This document shows positions 55,251 to 64,000 of a stretch of DNA of 64,000 nucleotides, piece by piece. Made by a program: the position numbers and the translations under genes. This stretch comes from Caenorhabditis remanei (taxonomy: Eukaryota; Nematoda; Chromadorea; Rhabditida; Rhabditidae), in NCBI RefSeq assembly GCF_010183535.1, contig NC_071332.1, positions 21,514,001 to 21,578,000 of the forward strand, in the 5' to 3' direction. Position 1 is the stretch's first letter; every line of letters begins with the position of its first letter. The notes below the pieces were generated by a model that was not told the origin of the DNA, made no database searches, and worked only from the letters and a program-made list of their open reading frames with translations.

Positions 55251-55938
55251 AATGTAATAATTGTTCACTAAATTATTCTAATTTAGTTTACATTTATTTC
55301 ATATTTTACTTTCTGTTATTTTCTCCCTTTTTCCCCTTCTTTAACTTCATTGGAAACGGAAGTAATTCCCTTTCAATTCAAATCACCGCCTTAATCGTTG
55401 TCTGCGTCTCCACAATCAAAGGCGCACTCTCTTTACAACTTCATGGGTCTCGCCGCGCCGACACACAGGAAACGAGTGCAACCGTAGCCGACCGTCATCG
55501 ACCTTTGGCCTAAATCATAATTCATTCAGTCTTCTAACTTTCCCTTTTTGTTAGATTCTGTTGTTGAGTTTTTCCCCATTTTATTGTAGATTTGTTGGAG
55601 AAGTTGTAGTCGAGCACTCGGCGAATCCCTCGGTTCTTCTCCTTTTAGGAGAATCACCTCGGGTATTCTTCTAGTCCTCTACGAACCTTTTCCCCTTTAA
55701 CTCTATTTTCTGTAAAGGAGATAACCGGTATAGGTTTTTAATGCAGTCCCTCGTTGGACATGCTTTTTATCCTAATAAACCTGTTATCTATAAACACGTG
55801 TTATTCCTTACAAATGGGCACCTTCTAATACCTCTGAACCACCTAAAAAGAAGGAATAATTGCGAGAACATGTACATCTCACTCGGCTCTTACCGGCGGC
55901 CTTCCGTCCCCCCTCGGGAGACAGAAGAGATGGCCACA
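55199..55938 (+). repeat. 3' LTR, 740 bp
   Basis: Same TG...CA ends and same length as the 5' LTR; no difference was noticed by eye. It is preceded by CAGACCCCCCGGAG rather than a purine-rich tract. Confidence 0.95.
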
Positions 55939-55943
55939 GAGAC
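55939..55943. other. Target site duplication GAGAC (right)
   Basis: Matches 20280-20284 and is part of the first 8 bases of F-box exon 2 (55939-55946). Confidence 0.9.
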
Positions 55944-56064
55944 ACTCTGAAATTATTACAAAATATGAAAAATCCTACATAAAACTGACTTACAACTCGA
56001 AAACGTTCAAATGTGCAAGAACTCTGTTTAACATCAGAATAGGAAGCTTTAGAAGTGGGAGCAT
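55939..56064 (-). pseudogene. F-box gene, exon 1 and first bases of exon 2
   Basis: Exon 1 is 55994-56064 and encodes the start of an F-box (M-L-P-L-L-K-L-P-I-L-M-L...V-F-E-L). After a 47-bp intron, exon 2 begins at 55946 and is interrupted at 55939 by the LTR element, resuming at 20284. Codon phase is kept across the site once the duplicated GAGAC is counted once. The promoter side lies to the right. A transcript from here would run into the retrotransposon antisense. Confidence 0.8.
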
Positions 56065-56218
56065 GTTTTGAAAATCAATTTTGTTTTGAATGTCGTCCTG
56101 TGTGTGTATCGAGTCGGGACCAGATGGAGTATGAAAGGTCTCGAAGCGAAAACTGTGGGAGAAATCAATAAATTAGTAAAAATCCATAGATAATTTTGAT
56201 CTAAATAACTTTTTTCCA

Positions 56219-56600
56219 ATTTTACAGTGGGAAGTTTTTTGTAGTTATTCACGCTTTCGAGAAACGGTGCATGGATCTAAAGGGCTGCCACAAACCCCGC
56301 TGTGATGAAAATTGCAAAACTTTTATATGTGCGTGTAGATCACAAATTGGGCTACATTTTTGCAGTTGGAAGTTTTTTGATATCAACTTAAGCTTTCGAG
56401 ATACAGGCGGTCAAAGTTGTGCGGAGAGAAAGGAGACGCAGAGAAGCGAGAGCGCCCATTTCTCTGCGTCTCTCCTTCTTCCTCGCCACCAGCTGGCAGG
56501 CACCTAACTTTAACCGCCTGTATCTCAAAAGTGGGCAGAGCTATCAAAAAACTTCCAACTACAAAAATGTAGCCCTGACTTTGATGTACACAATGCATTT
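56219..56600. mobile_element. Foldback MITE upstream of the F-box gene
   Basis: 'TGTGCGTGTAGATCACAAAT' and 'GGGCTACATTTTTGCAGTTG' are mirrored by 'CTACAAAAATGTAGCCCTGA' and 'TTGATGTACACAATG'. The centre is the 'GGAGACGCAGAGAAGCGAG..TTCTCTGCGTCTC' hairpin. Same family as the chemoreceptor intron copies. Confidence 0.75.
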
Positions 56601-56689
56601 ATTTTGGAAAAGTTTGAACTTTAGAGAAGACCACGGCGACTAGTCAAAGTATGGCCTCATCACAAATTTGGCTACATTTTTGCAGTTGG

Positions 56690-56900
56690 ATGTTTTTTGA
56701 TATTAACTTAACTCGGCTACTTCCCACAACAGTTACGCAGCATTCACAGCTTTTGCAACAGTTACGCGACACAATCGCTACAGTTCCACCGCAATAACGA
56801 CAAATCAGAGCATATGCAACAGTTATGCAGCATTCACGGTATTGCGACTGATGGTTCCCTTGTTTTTGGGGCATGCACCAGTTGTGCAGCAATCTCACAA
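56690..56900. repeat. 'CAGTTACGCAGCATTCAC' direct-repeat region
   Basis: Several degenerate copies of 'CAACAGTTACGCAGCATTCA' (about 56725, 56757, 56817 and 56878) form a short dispersed array. A related tract is at 58590-58690. No gene. Confidence 0.55.
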
Positions 56901-56901
56901 C

Positions 56902-58049
56902 CACGGCCGGGATTTTACTACTCGTGGCCTAGAAAATAGTGCGACGAGTTACGCAGTAAGCAGCGAAATTTGTCTGCAAAGATTGCGTCACGGTGTGTGC
57001 AGACTGCGTACCGTAATCGCATGAAAAATTCAGATTTTTTGGCGAGTTTTTCGGAAATTTGACGCAGAAAAATACTAAATGTATTTAAAAAAAACGAAAA
57101 AATGTACCAGAAGATAGAAGAAGGCTTTATCGACGTGAGGAAATGCGAAATTTCGATGTCTGACCAACTCAATTCACATTCTGGGCAAAAACTCCTCTAA
57201 GTTTTAAAATCGTTCATTTTCTTTGAAAAATAACATTAGCGAATATTATATTTTTTACAGAAAACGTCAAATTGCGTCTGGTTTATCTTTCTATCCTGCT
57301 CCGAATTTTTTTAGTCACAAAACGACGAAATTATGAAGGATTTGGAGCCGATTTTTGACATTTTTCAATTTTTCTCGAAAACGAAGTCATGAACCCCTAC
57401 TTTTGAACATGTCAAAACGTGAAGAATGCAAAGGCGGAACTTTTGGCAAATTTTTTCAAAATTCGAGGAGAGCATCTTCGAGAAAAGTCATTTTTAGCTG
57501 TTTTTGGCCCATTTTTTGCATGTTTTTGTCTTATATCTCGAAATTGAGTTCATGAACCCCCATTTTTGACCATAAAATATTGTAGAGAACACCGCTGTGC
57601 ACGTTCTGGCAAATTTAAAAAAATTTTGAGGAGAGCATCTTCGAGAAATTTAAGTTTGAAGTGTGTTTTTTCGAGTTTTTCAAGGATTTTCCGTTTTCTC
57701 GAAACGTGAGAAATCAAATCCGAGATTTTTAGCATATTTTTACGAATCGGACGTGACTGGCGACGTTTCTGAGTTACTCTCGCTTTTCCAACAGCTATTC
57801 TGAGCCTGAAATTGAGCAACTTTTACACAATTTGTGTTTTTGGCTACATACGGTGCAATCTGTAATTATATTCAAAACTTTCCGGTTTTCTGTGATGTTT
57901 CATCGATTTTCAACAACTCAGCATTAAAAAAATTCCGAAACAATAATCAAAAACACCGATTTTTTGCTCCGAAAGTTTGCCATGCTTAAGGTCACGGTGG
58001 CCGAAGTCACTGATTTTTCTAGGCCACGAGTAGTAAAATCCCGGCCGTG
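56902..58049. mobile_element. DNA transposon with 35-bp terminal inverted repeats, 1148 bp
   Basis: CACGGCCGGGATTTTACTAC... at 56902-56936 recurs in reverse complement at 58015-58049. Flanks share CAAC, a possible 4-bp duplication. The inside has no transposase but contains two related segments, each with 'GAGGAGAGCATCTTCGAGAAA' (about 57465 and 57640). Non-autonomous. Confidence 0.75.
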
Positions 58050-58206
58050 CAACAGTCGCGCAGCAACTGTATATTCGCTCCAATGCAAATTGGACTTTGG
58101 CTGCATTTTTCCATTTTTTTCCAATGATATTTATTGTCTATTTAACAAGTTTTATCATTTTTCCGACTTATTTTTAGTCTATTTTTTGAAAAAAATTATT
58201 TTTCAG

Positions 58207-58405
58207 AAGAAGAATGTGTTTGGATGGCAAAGACGAGTCAGAGGGAGCGATAATTCTCATATTCGATAAAAAATTAGGGATTTTGAAGCGTTTTTAGCAA
58301 GAGTTGATCTAAAAATGTGAGTTGCTCCTCAACCGAATTTCTTTGAAATATCCTTTTTCAGTTCTAGAGTCGATGAGCTTGGAGCACCGGACGTCTACAG
58401 ATAGT
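58207..58405 (+). other. Possible exon remnants
   Basis: Two short segments follow good acceptors (TTTTTCAG at about 58206 and 58361). One reads M-C-L-D-G-K-D-E-S-E-G and the other S-R-V-D-E-L-G-A-P-D-V-Y-R before a stop at about 58405. No donor joins them in frame, so a gene is not supported. AATAAA-type signals follow at about 58508. Confidence 0.2.
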
Positions 58406-58699
58406 AGGAACTTGGAAACTTCACCGAATGTCGGTCATCATAGAATTTCAATGAAGTTTCTAAGTTTTTTGTTTTCGCTTTAATTGTTTTTAATTTTATA
58501 TCCTTAAAATAAATATTAATAGTTATTTCTGTTATTCTGTTCACAAATTAACTATACTGATTAGAAACGAGAAGTAATGAGCGCATGCAGCACGCCGGCA
58601 GCACTGATGCAACAACTGTGCAGCATTCATGCAACACTTGTGACGCAGCAGGAGTAAACTCTACGAATAACTGCTGCGTTAGTGCTGCGCAACTGTAGC

Positions 58700-58875
58700 G
58701 GAAAGTAGCCGAGAAGCTTTCGAGATACAGCCGGCCAAAGTTTGGTAATGTGGAGGAGACGCCACAAGTGCCCAACTTTGACCGCACGTATCTCAAAATT
58801 GTGAATAGTTATCAAAAAACTTCCAACTGCAAAAATGTAGCCCTGGTTTTGATCTGCACATTCATATAACTTTCG
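58700..58875. mobile_element. Truncated foldback MITE
   Basis: 'GCTTTCGAGATACAGCCGGCCAAAG' near 58718 is mirrored by 'CTTTGACCGCACGTATCTC'. The right arm continues with 'CTGCAAAAATGTAGCCCTGG'. A shortened member of the same family. Confidence 0.6.
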
Positions 58876-59559
58876 AGTCTATTGATATTGGAGCAGGAGC
58901 AGGCCTTGTGGAACACGTTCGAAGTCGGATGATTTTAAGCATAGGCCAAACTTTCCCCAATTCTTCTTTCTCCAAAGCTTTTACTTTTTCCTTTGCTTTC
59001 ACAATTTCCCTATAAAAACCATTGCCAAATTGCTAGGTAATGATGATGATGGATTCCGTTACAGTTGGAAAAACGAGAAGTTATATAATTGGTCTCTTTT
59101 CTATTATGTAAGTGAAGCGGTGGCTAAAAAGGAGGAAAGTTTATAGGCACTATAATTAGCGTGGAGGTGTCTAGACAGTACAAACTACAGACAAGGTAAA
59201 GTAGAAACTGTATTTTGAGAATCTCCTTGAAATGTAGCTGCTATCAAGGGCTTCATTTTTGTAGGTTTCTATTTCATGTTAGCTCCGCTCATTTTCGAGA
59301 TACAGACAGTTCTAGACAGGTAGTCCTGGGCTTCAGTAAATTTTCATCTAATTTGAGTGAATCGACAACAAGTTCCCGTAAATCTACATTTAGATTCCGT
59401 AAATTTACAGCTTCCTGTAAATCACCATATAGCTCACGTAAAACGATTCATTGTCCTCCTGAATTCCCCCGCGACTTTTCGTAAATCTACTTGTGGCTTA
59501 CATTATCAATATGTGTCCATTCACGAAAATCTGTGCTTCGATTTAGGGGGAGCTTGAAG

Positions 59560-59695
59560 TCAGTTTACAGAAGATAAGAGTCGATTTACGGGAGCTAGAT
59601 GTCGATTTACGGGAGGTAGAAATCGATTTAAGGGAAGCTTTGTGTCGATTTACAGAAGCTTGGAATCGATTTACGGGAGCTATATGTCTCCATGT
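59560..59695 (+). repeat. 'GTCGATTTACGGGAGCTAGA' short tandem repeat
   Basis: About five imperfect copies, roughly 28-30 bases apart. A region at 59370-59490 carries reversed 'CGTAAATCTAC' phrases, making a loose inverted arrangement. Confidence 0.7.
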
Positions 59696-59716
59696 TTCTC
59701 TATAGTCCATCTGCAC

Positions 59717-60173
59717 TACAGTACCGGACAAAAAGGTCTGAACTTTGGCTGTTTTCAGTGGAAAATGACCAAATTTGAGAGTGTGTCATGGTATCAGTGA
59801 TTGTCCCATTAAGTAAATTTTTAATGGATCGTACAGATCAAAAGTAGAGCTCCATTTTTGAAGTTGACCACTTTTCTGTACGGACACTCCCTAGCAAGGT
59901 ACATATCGACAAAGCGATTTCTTCATCAAATCGACCCATTTCAGTGCAAAATAGTGCGATTTTTTGAGCTGCCGACTTAAAATTACTATAACTCTCTAGG
60001 AAGTTTTTGTAGAGAAAAGTTGTCTACTACAAAAATGAAGCTCTACTTTTGGTCTAATCGATCCCATAAAAAGTTATTTTGTGGGACAGTTAGTTTTACT
60101 ATGACACATTCTCAAAGTTGAGCATTTTCAACTGAAAAAGGTAGAACTTAATTTACTTTTGAGCGGTACTGTA
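59717..60173. mobile_element. Tc1/mariner-type MITE, 457 bp, copy 2
   Basis: Same TACAGTACCGGACAAAAAG start as the copy at 17696; the right end (GCGGTACTGTA) is diverged by a few bases. Identical total length to copy 1. Confidence 0.85.
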
Positions 60174-60724
60174 TATGTCTCCCTGTTCGTCTACAGTCCA
60201 TGTGTACTAAATCCTTCCTCCCACCTCTTGATCTATATCCCTCCGATCAATCAATCACTTCACAAAAGCCTCTCCTCTCAACATTTAAATTCGAAAATTC
60301 TCCTTCCTCATTCCCCTTCTTTAGAATAACAGGAGAGCGGGTTTCTCCTCCTTTTTTCCGATTCCGAAGACCTCCTCCTCCCTTCTCCTATTCTCACCGC
60401 AGAAGCATACCCGCTTTATCCCCCACAGTGTCGAAATATCCCCCCAAATGCATATCCGCTTCTCTCTTCAATTAGACAGGTTCCTTGAGATTCTCGTTTT
60501 TTCGGTCTCTTGGGGCTATGTCTTCTTATGTAATCAATTGATATTATGCAGAAGGAGATTCTGTTGTTCTTATCCAATTTCTATCTGTTGCCATCTCTCG
60601 GGATATCTTGATGATTTCTGAGATGTTATAGGCATTGTTAGAGGATATTCTTGCTTAATATCACTTTTTCAATGTTTTCGTCAAGATTTTGCAAAGTTTA
60701 CGCAGTTTTTAGTACAAATGTAAC

Positions 60725-61187
60725 CTCACAAGGGGAGTCTTTGGAGACACCACTTTCAAACGACCTGTAAATTTGGTTATAGGTATTTTCGACTACGGGG
60801 AGTCCATTTCTGCAGTCAAAACCTGCTAAATGTCTCTGCGAGCCGAGTTATGAGTTCTCAAGTCTTTTCATATAATCAAGCTGTTTCACATGGAATTCCA
60901 AATCTTCCTCGTATACGCGCGATCCCTTTTGTGTTCCCCAGCGGTTTACCTGTGCTCATACGTTGCAAATATGAGAAAATCTTGTGTATACTACTTGCCT
61001 ATTTGGAATTCCATTTGAAAAAGCTTTATCATATGAAAGTTTGAGAGCTCATAACTCGGCTCGCAGAGACATTTAGCAAGTCTTGACTGCAAAAATGGAC
61101 TCCCCCTGGTCGAAAATACTTATGACCCAATTTATAGGTTTTTTTGAAAGTGGCGTCTCCAAAGAGTTCCCTTGTCAGAGACTCCGA
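60725..61187. mobile_element. Foldback element around 'CTCTGCGAGCCGAGTTATGA'
   Basis: 'GGGGAGTC..TTGGAGACACCAC' and 'CTGCGAGCCGAGTTATGAG' on the left recur in reverse complement on the right (CATAACTCGGCTCGCAGAG near 61050). About 460 bases, non-coding. Confidence 0.75.
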
Positions 61188-61269
61188 AAATTCATTTCCA
61201 GATCTTTAATTTGTCATTCCACGTATTTTGCTCAACTCTGGGAGAGACCTTATATTTTTTTGTGACATG

Positions 61270-62800
61270 ACCTCCTTTTAGGGATCATACCACAAAAATC
61301 TTTTCCTAGGGGTATTTTTGTAGAAAGAATCCAATTCAGTTATCAGTTCTGCACAGAAATCTTCCGTTGAGGCAATAGACTCAATTACACGTGTTACTCA
61401 GCTATTGTAAAACCCGAGAATAACTTTTAAAACGCCAAGGCACATCTACTCCTACGATGACTCTGACGGAGTACGGTAATATGATATTTGGTGTTTTTAA
61501 CTGCAATATCAGACAAATAACATAAAAATATGGAGTACAAACAATAAATGCTAAATAGTTAGACTACAAAGCGATGCAAATGGTTTTACCAATTATTACT
61601 CCCCTTGTTGAGTGTTTCAACCAATTTCCTAAAATTTAGTTGTTAAAATCCTTAACATAAACCTGATGATTACATCACTCATTGTGTGTTTTTTTTGCAA
61701 AAAAAGGATAATCGTGTCCCCCACTGATATCTTATATCATCAGGGCAGTTTCTTTATCCAATTTTTATCGCATTAGTGTCGGTGTCTGTTTCCGAATTGC
61801 GTCGTGTCGACGGTATGTGTTGCCATTGTTTTATTTCCTTCCACTTCTTCTTCTTCTCATGTTGCATCTTCCCAAAAAAAAATAGTTTGGGGGCTTGTAA
61901 CTCAAAATTGTTAATAGTTTCTGAATAGAATTTTGTTATGAATGGAAAGCTAAAGTTCTAAACTTTCCAAATACATAATTAGTTTTTAGTAGGTCAAAAA
62001 CACATGGAGTTAGAGGGTGTTGAAGTTTGCGTACATCAATGGGATGTAGCTCCGCAAGTTTTAAGTCTATCAGAAATTTAAAACCAGATTCTGAATTCTC
62101 ATGATATCAGCTATCTAAATGTGTAAATTTCATTATATTATAGTAAACTTAGTTTTTAATTGATTTTCATTGAGATATATCGTTGGTCACCTCATCCCTC
62201 TAACTTTGGAACCGTGTATCTCTGCAGGTTTTCTACCAAGCGGAAAACTAATTAAATATTCAGAAAGCTTATAATTTCAGCTTTTTAATCATATCAATTT
62301 CAAACCAGATTTTTAATTTCCAGACGGAAATTTTTGACTTTTTTATTTACGCTTCATCCCTTGAAGGTACCCACTCTATTTCGGGGTAGGTGAATAACCC
62401 AGGGATTGCCCTTCTAATACAGTTTTTTTGTGTTTTATTGATCAAAGGTGATCAAAACACACCCAGATCACACTTTCTTCAGTTTTCTGACCAGAAAATC
62501 CTTTTTTTCGGAAAAGTGCAATACGAGATATCTCACGTACTGATTTGTACTGAGCGCTTGGCGCCGGGGTGTCTAGTTTTCAGAAATTCCGAGATTCAAG
62601 GATTAAACATCTTAGAAAAAAAAGAGAAATTTCACATTTAAGTGCTAAGCTTAGAACTGGTTAGAACCGACCGTCTTGACCTACTTAAGCCGCATGGCCT
62701 ACTTAGTACTTACTACTGATCCAGAATACTTTTTCGGCTATGACAGGAGCGCGCCGTTAAGTCTGGGTATAGTTTTAATCCAATTTATTTAAACAATCAT
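61270..62800. other. Intergenic region, no gene seen
   Basis: AT-rich sequence. Near 62040-62300 it contains phrases like 'CAGATTCTGAATTCTCATGATATCAG' shortened relatives of the 4.3-5.4 kb tandem repeat. An 83-codon frame at 62390 has no support. Confidence 0.45.
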
Positions 62801-63540
62801 TTAGATAAAGTCCTGGTCTACATTTTTTTAGTTGACTGTTTTTTGATAGCTCCGCCCACTTTTGAGATAAATGTATTAGAAGATAGGTAACCCGAACGGG
62901 GGGAAAATTGCGTCTAGACTACCTTTTAAAGCATTGTTATGCTTCTGGCATTTGTCAAAACTCAAATTGTTTTACATCAGTGTGTAGACCACATCCAAGG
63001 CTATATTTTCGTAATTGACATCTTATTGATAGCGCCGCCCACTTTATAGATATGCGCCTTTAAAGACAGGTAGCTAGAAGCCAAGATGCGCCGGAGGGTA
63101 TGGCCGTTCTTAGAAACGGTGTCATGAATTTCGCTTGGATAAAAACTCAATTATTTTTATATGAGCATTAACATCTATTCAAGGGCTATATTTTAGCAGT
63201 TGACAACTTTATTATTGCTCCGCCCACTCTTGAGATATAAACATTCTAAGTCAGGTAGCCTTAAGAGGATCACCAGCTAACGTTTTTGCGTTGTTGTTTT
63301 GCATCCAAAATTTGTCAATCTGTAATTTTTTAAAATATCACTGTGTAGATCACATTAAGGGCTATATATTTATTGATGACCGTTTTTATCTAGCTCCGCC
63401 CATTTTTGAGATTTGCGCCTTTGAAGTAAGGCACCCCCATAACTCTTCCAGTCCTCATAACTCTCCAGACTCCCCTCCAATTCAAAAACTATCAACTACG
63501 AAAATGTAGCCCTGCTTTTGATCTACACATTCATATACCT
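62800..63540. repeat. Tandem degenerate half-copies of the foldback MITE
   Basis: Four successive blocks about 175-185 bases apart (near 62810, 62985, 63170 and 63350). Each has 'AAGGGCTA.ATTTT', a 'TTTTTGATAGCTCCGCCCAC'-like phrase and 'GAGATATGCGCCTTTAAAG', followed by one reverse copy ending 'GTAGCCCTGCTTTTGATC' near 63520. Confidence 0.7.
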
Positions 63541-63819
63541 TAATTCTGAATTCCTTTAACACCCTCATCAAATTTTCAACATCCCCTCCTTCTTTCTCCT
63601 CACATGGCCTCCGTTGGCCTTCACATGAAGAGATTTTCGATGCATATCTCTTAGATACATATATATGCTATATATCGATGACATGACATGAAAAAACCGG
63701 TCTGTTTTCTTTTCTTTTTCCAAAAAATTTCTTCTCATTTCGCCTCGTTTTCGCCTCCCCACTCGGCTACTTCCGTGGTGATCCACTTGAAATGTTGAAA
63801 TTTTTATGTCACTTTTTGA

Positions 63820-64000
63820 TAGTTATTTATGGTTTTGATATTTTGAAGCGTTGCCACAAATCCTGTTGTAATGAAATTCGCTAAATTTTTTATATGACTG
63901 TGTAGATCTCAAATCGGGCTACATTTTTGTAGTTGAAAGTTTTTTGATAGCTATTCACGCTTTCGAGATACGGGCGGCCAAAAATAAGCGGCGATGAGGG
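63820..64000. mobile_element. Foldback MITE cut by the window end
   Basis: Left arm only: 'GACTGTGTAGATCTCAAATC', 'GGGCTACATTTTTGTAGTTG' and 'GCTTTCGAGATACGGGCGGC', as in the copy at 56.3 kb. Confidence 0.6.

Larger units (their letters stand above)
20285..55938 (+). mobile_element. Bel/Pao-like LTR retrotransposon, 35.7 kb including nested insertions
   Basis: Two 740-bp direct LTRs (TG...CA) with a 5-bp GAGAC duplication bound the element. After removing the nested Tc1-like and palindromic elements, about 15.2 kb remains. The order is LTR, about 10 kb of leader, gag, a fused possible pol tail, LTR. No protease, reverse transcriptase, RNase H or integrase motifs were found, so it must have moved in trans or lost pol afterwards. 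The Bel/Pao assignment rests on the gag motif L-P-K-F-S-G-D-P-L and a DUF5641-like R-P-V-x-x-x-I-P-L-E motif. The LTRs look identical by eye, so the insertion is recent. Confidence 0.85.

Noticed and set aside
60200..60475. 91-codon Pro/Ser/Phe-rich frame
   Set aside because: It is pyrimidine-rich low-complexity sequence with no splice partners or domain.

Overview
The window looks like genomic DNA of a Caenorhabditis-type nematode. Most introns are very short with TTTTCAG acceptors, the spacers are AT-rich, and the gene families are ones greatly expanded in these worms: a Str chemoreceptor, an F-box protein with a C-terminal F-box-associated region, and an SPK-domain gene. Foldback repeats sit in most introns and spacers. 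The species cannot be named from sequence alone.

Layout. 10-2303 (-): a four-finger C2H2 zinc-finger gene. 5726-7320 (+): a small single-pass membrane protein. 7553-12494 (-): a KIX-domain gene whose second intron holds a 1.7-kb DNA transposon (8273-9982) carrying a damaged SPK-domain gene. 13264-15800 (+): an intact six-exon Str-type chemoreceptor. 16328-56064 (-): one F-box gene whose second exon is split by a 35.7-kb insertion. 56065-64000: no convincing gene, only repeats.

The insertion is a three-level nest. The outer level is a Bel/Pao-like LTR retrotransposon (20285-55938) with 740-bp LTRs and a 5-bp GAGAC target duplication. It keeps a frameshifted gag and a possible tail of pol, but I see no protease, reverse transcriptase or integrase. 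Its roughly 10-kb leader received two more insertions. One is a 1.6-kb Tc1-like element converted into a foldback (23533-25150). The other is an 18,784-bp near-perfect palindrome (29303-48086) flanked by a 6-bp CCGGAT duplication.

The palindrome is the most interesting object. Its AG...CT termini and 6-bp duplication are those of Polinton/Maverick elements. Each 9.34-kb arm carries an apparently intact 18-exon protein-primed family B DNA polymerase gene (1326 aa) with an OTU-like N-terminal region. Each arm also has a small gene paralogous to the polymerase N-terminus and one or two short unknown genes. All main genes point toward a 96-bp central spacer. No integrase, capsid, packaging ATPase or protease is visible, so this is a two-armed polymerase-only derivative of a virus-like transposon.

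Exon coordinates were derived by hand from splice sites and codon phase; all multi-exon models reported with high confidence are phase-consistent throughout.
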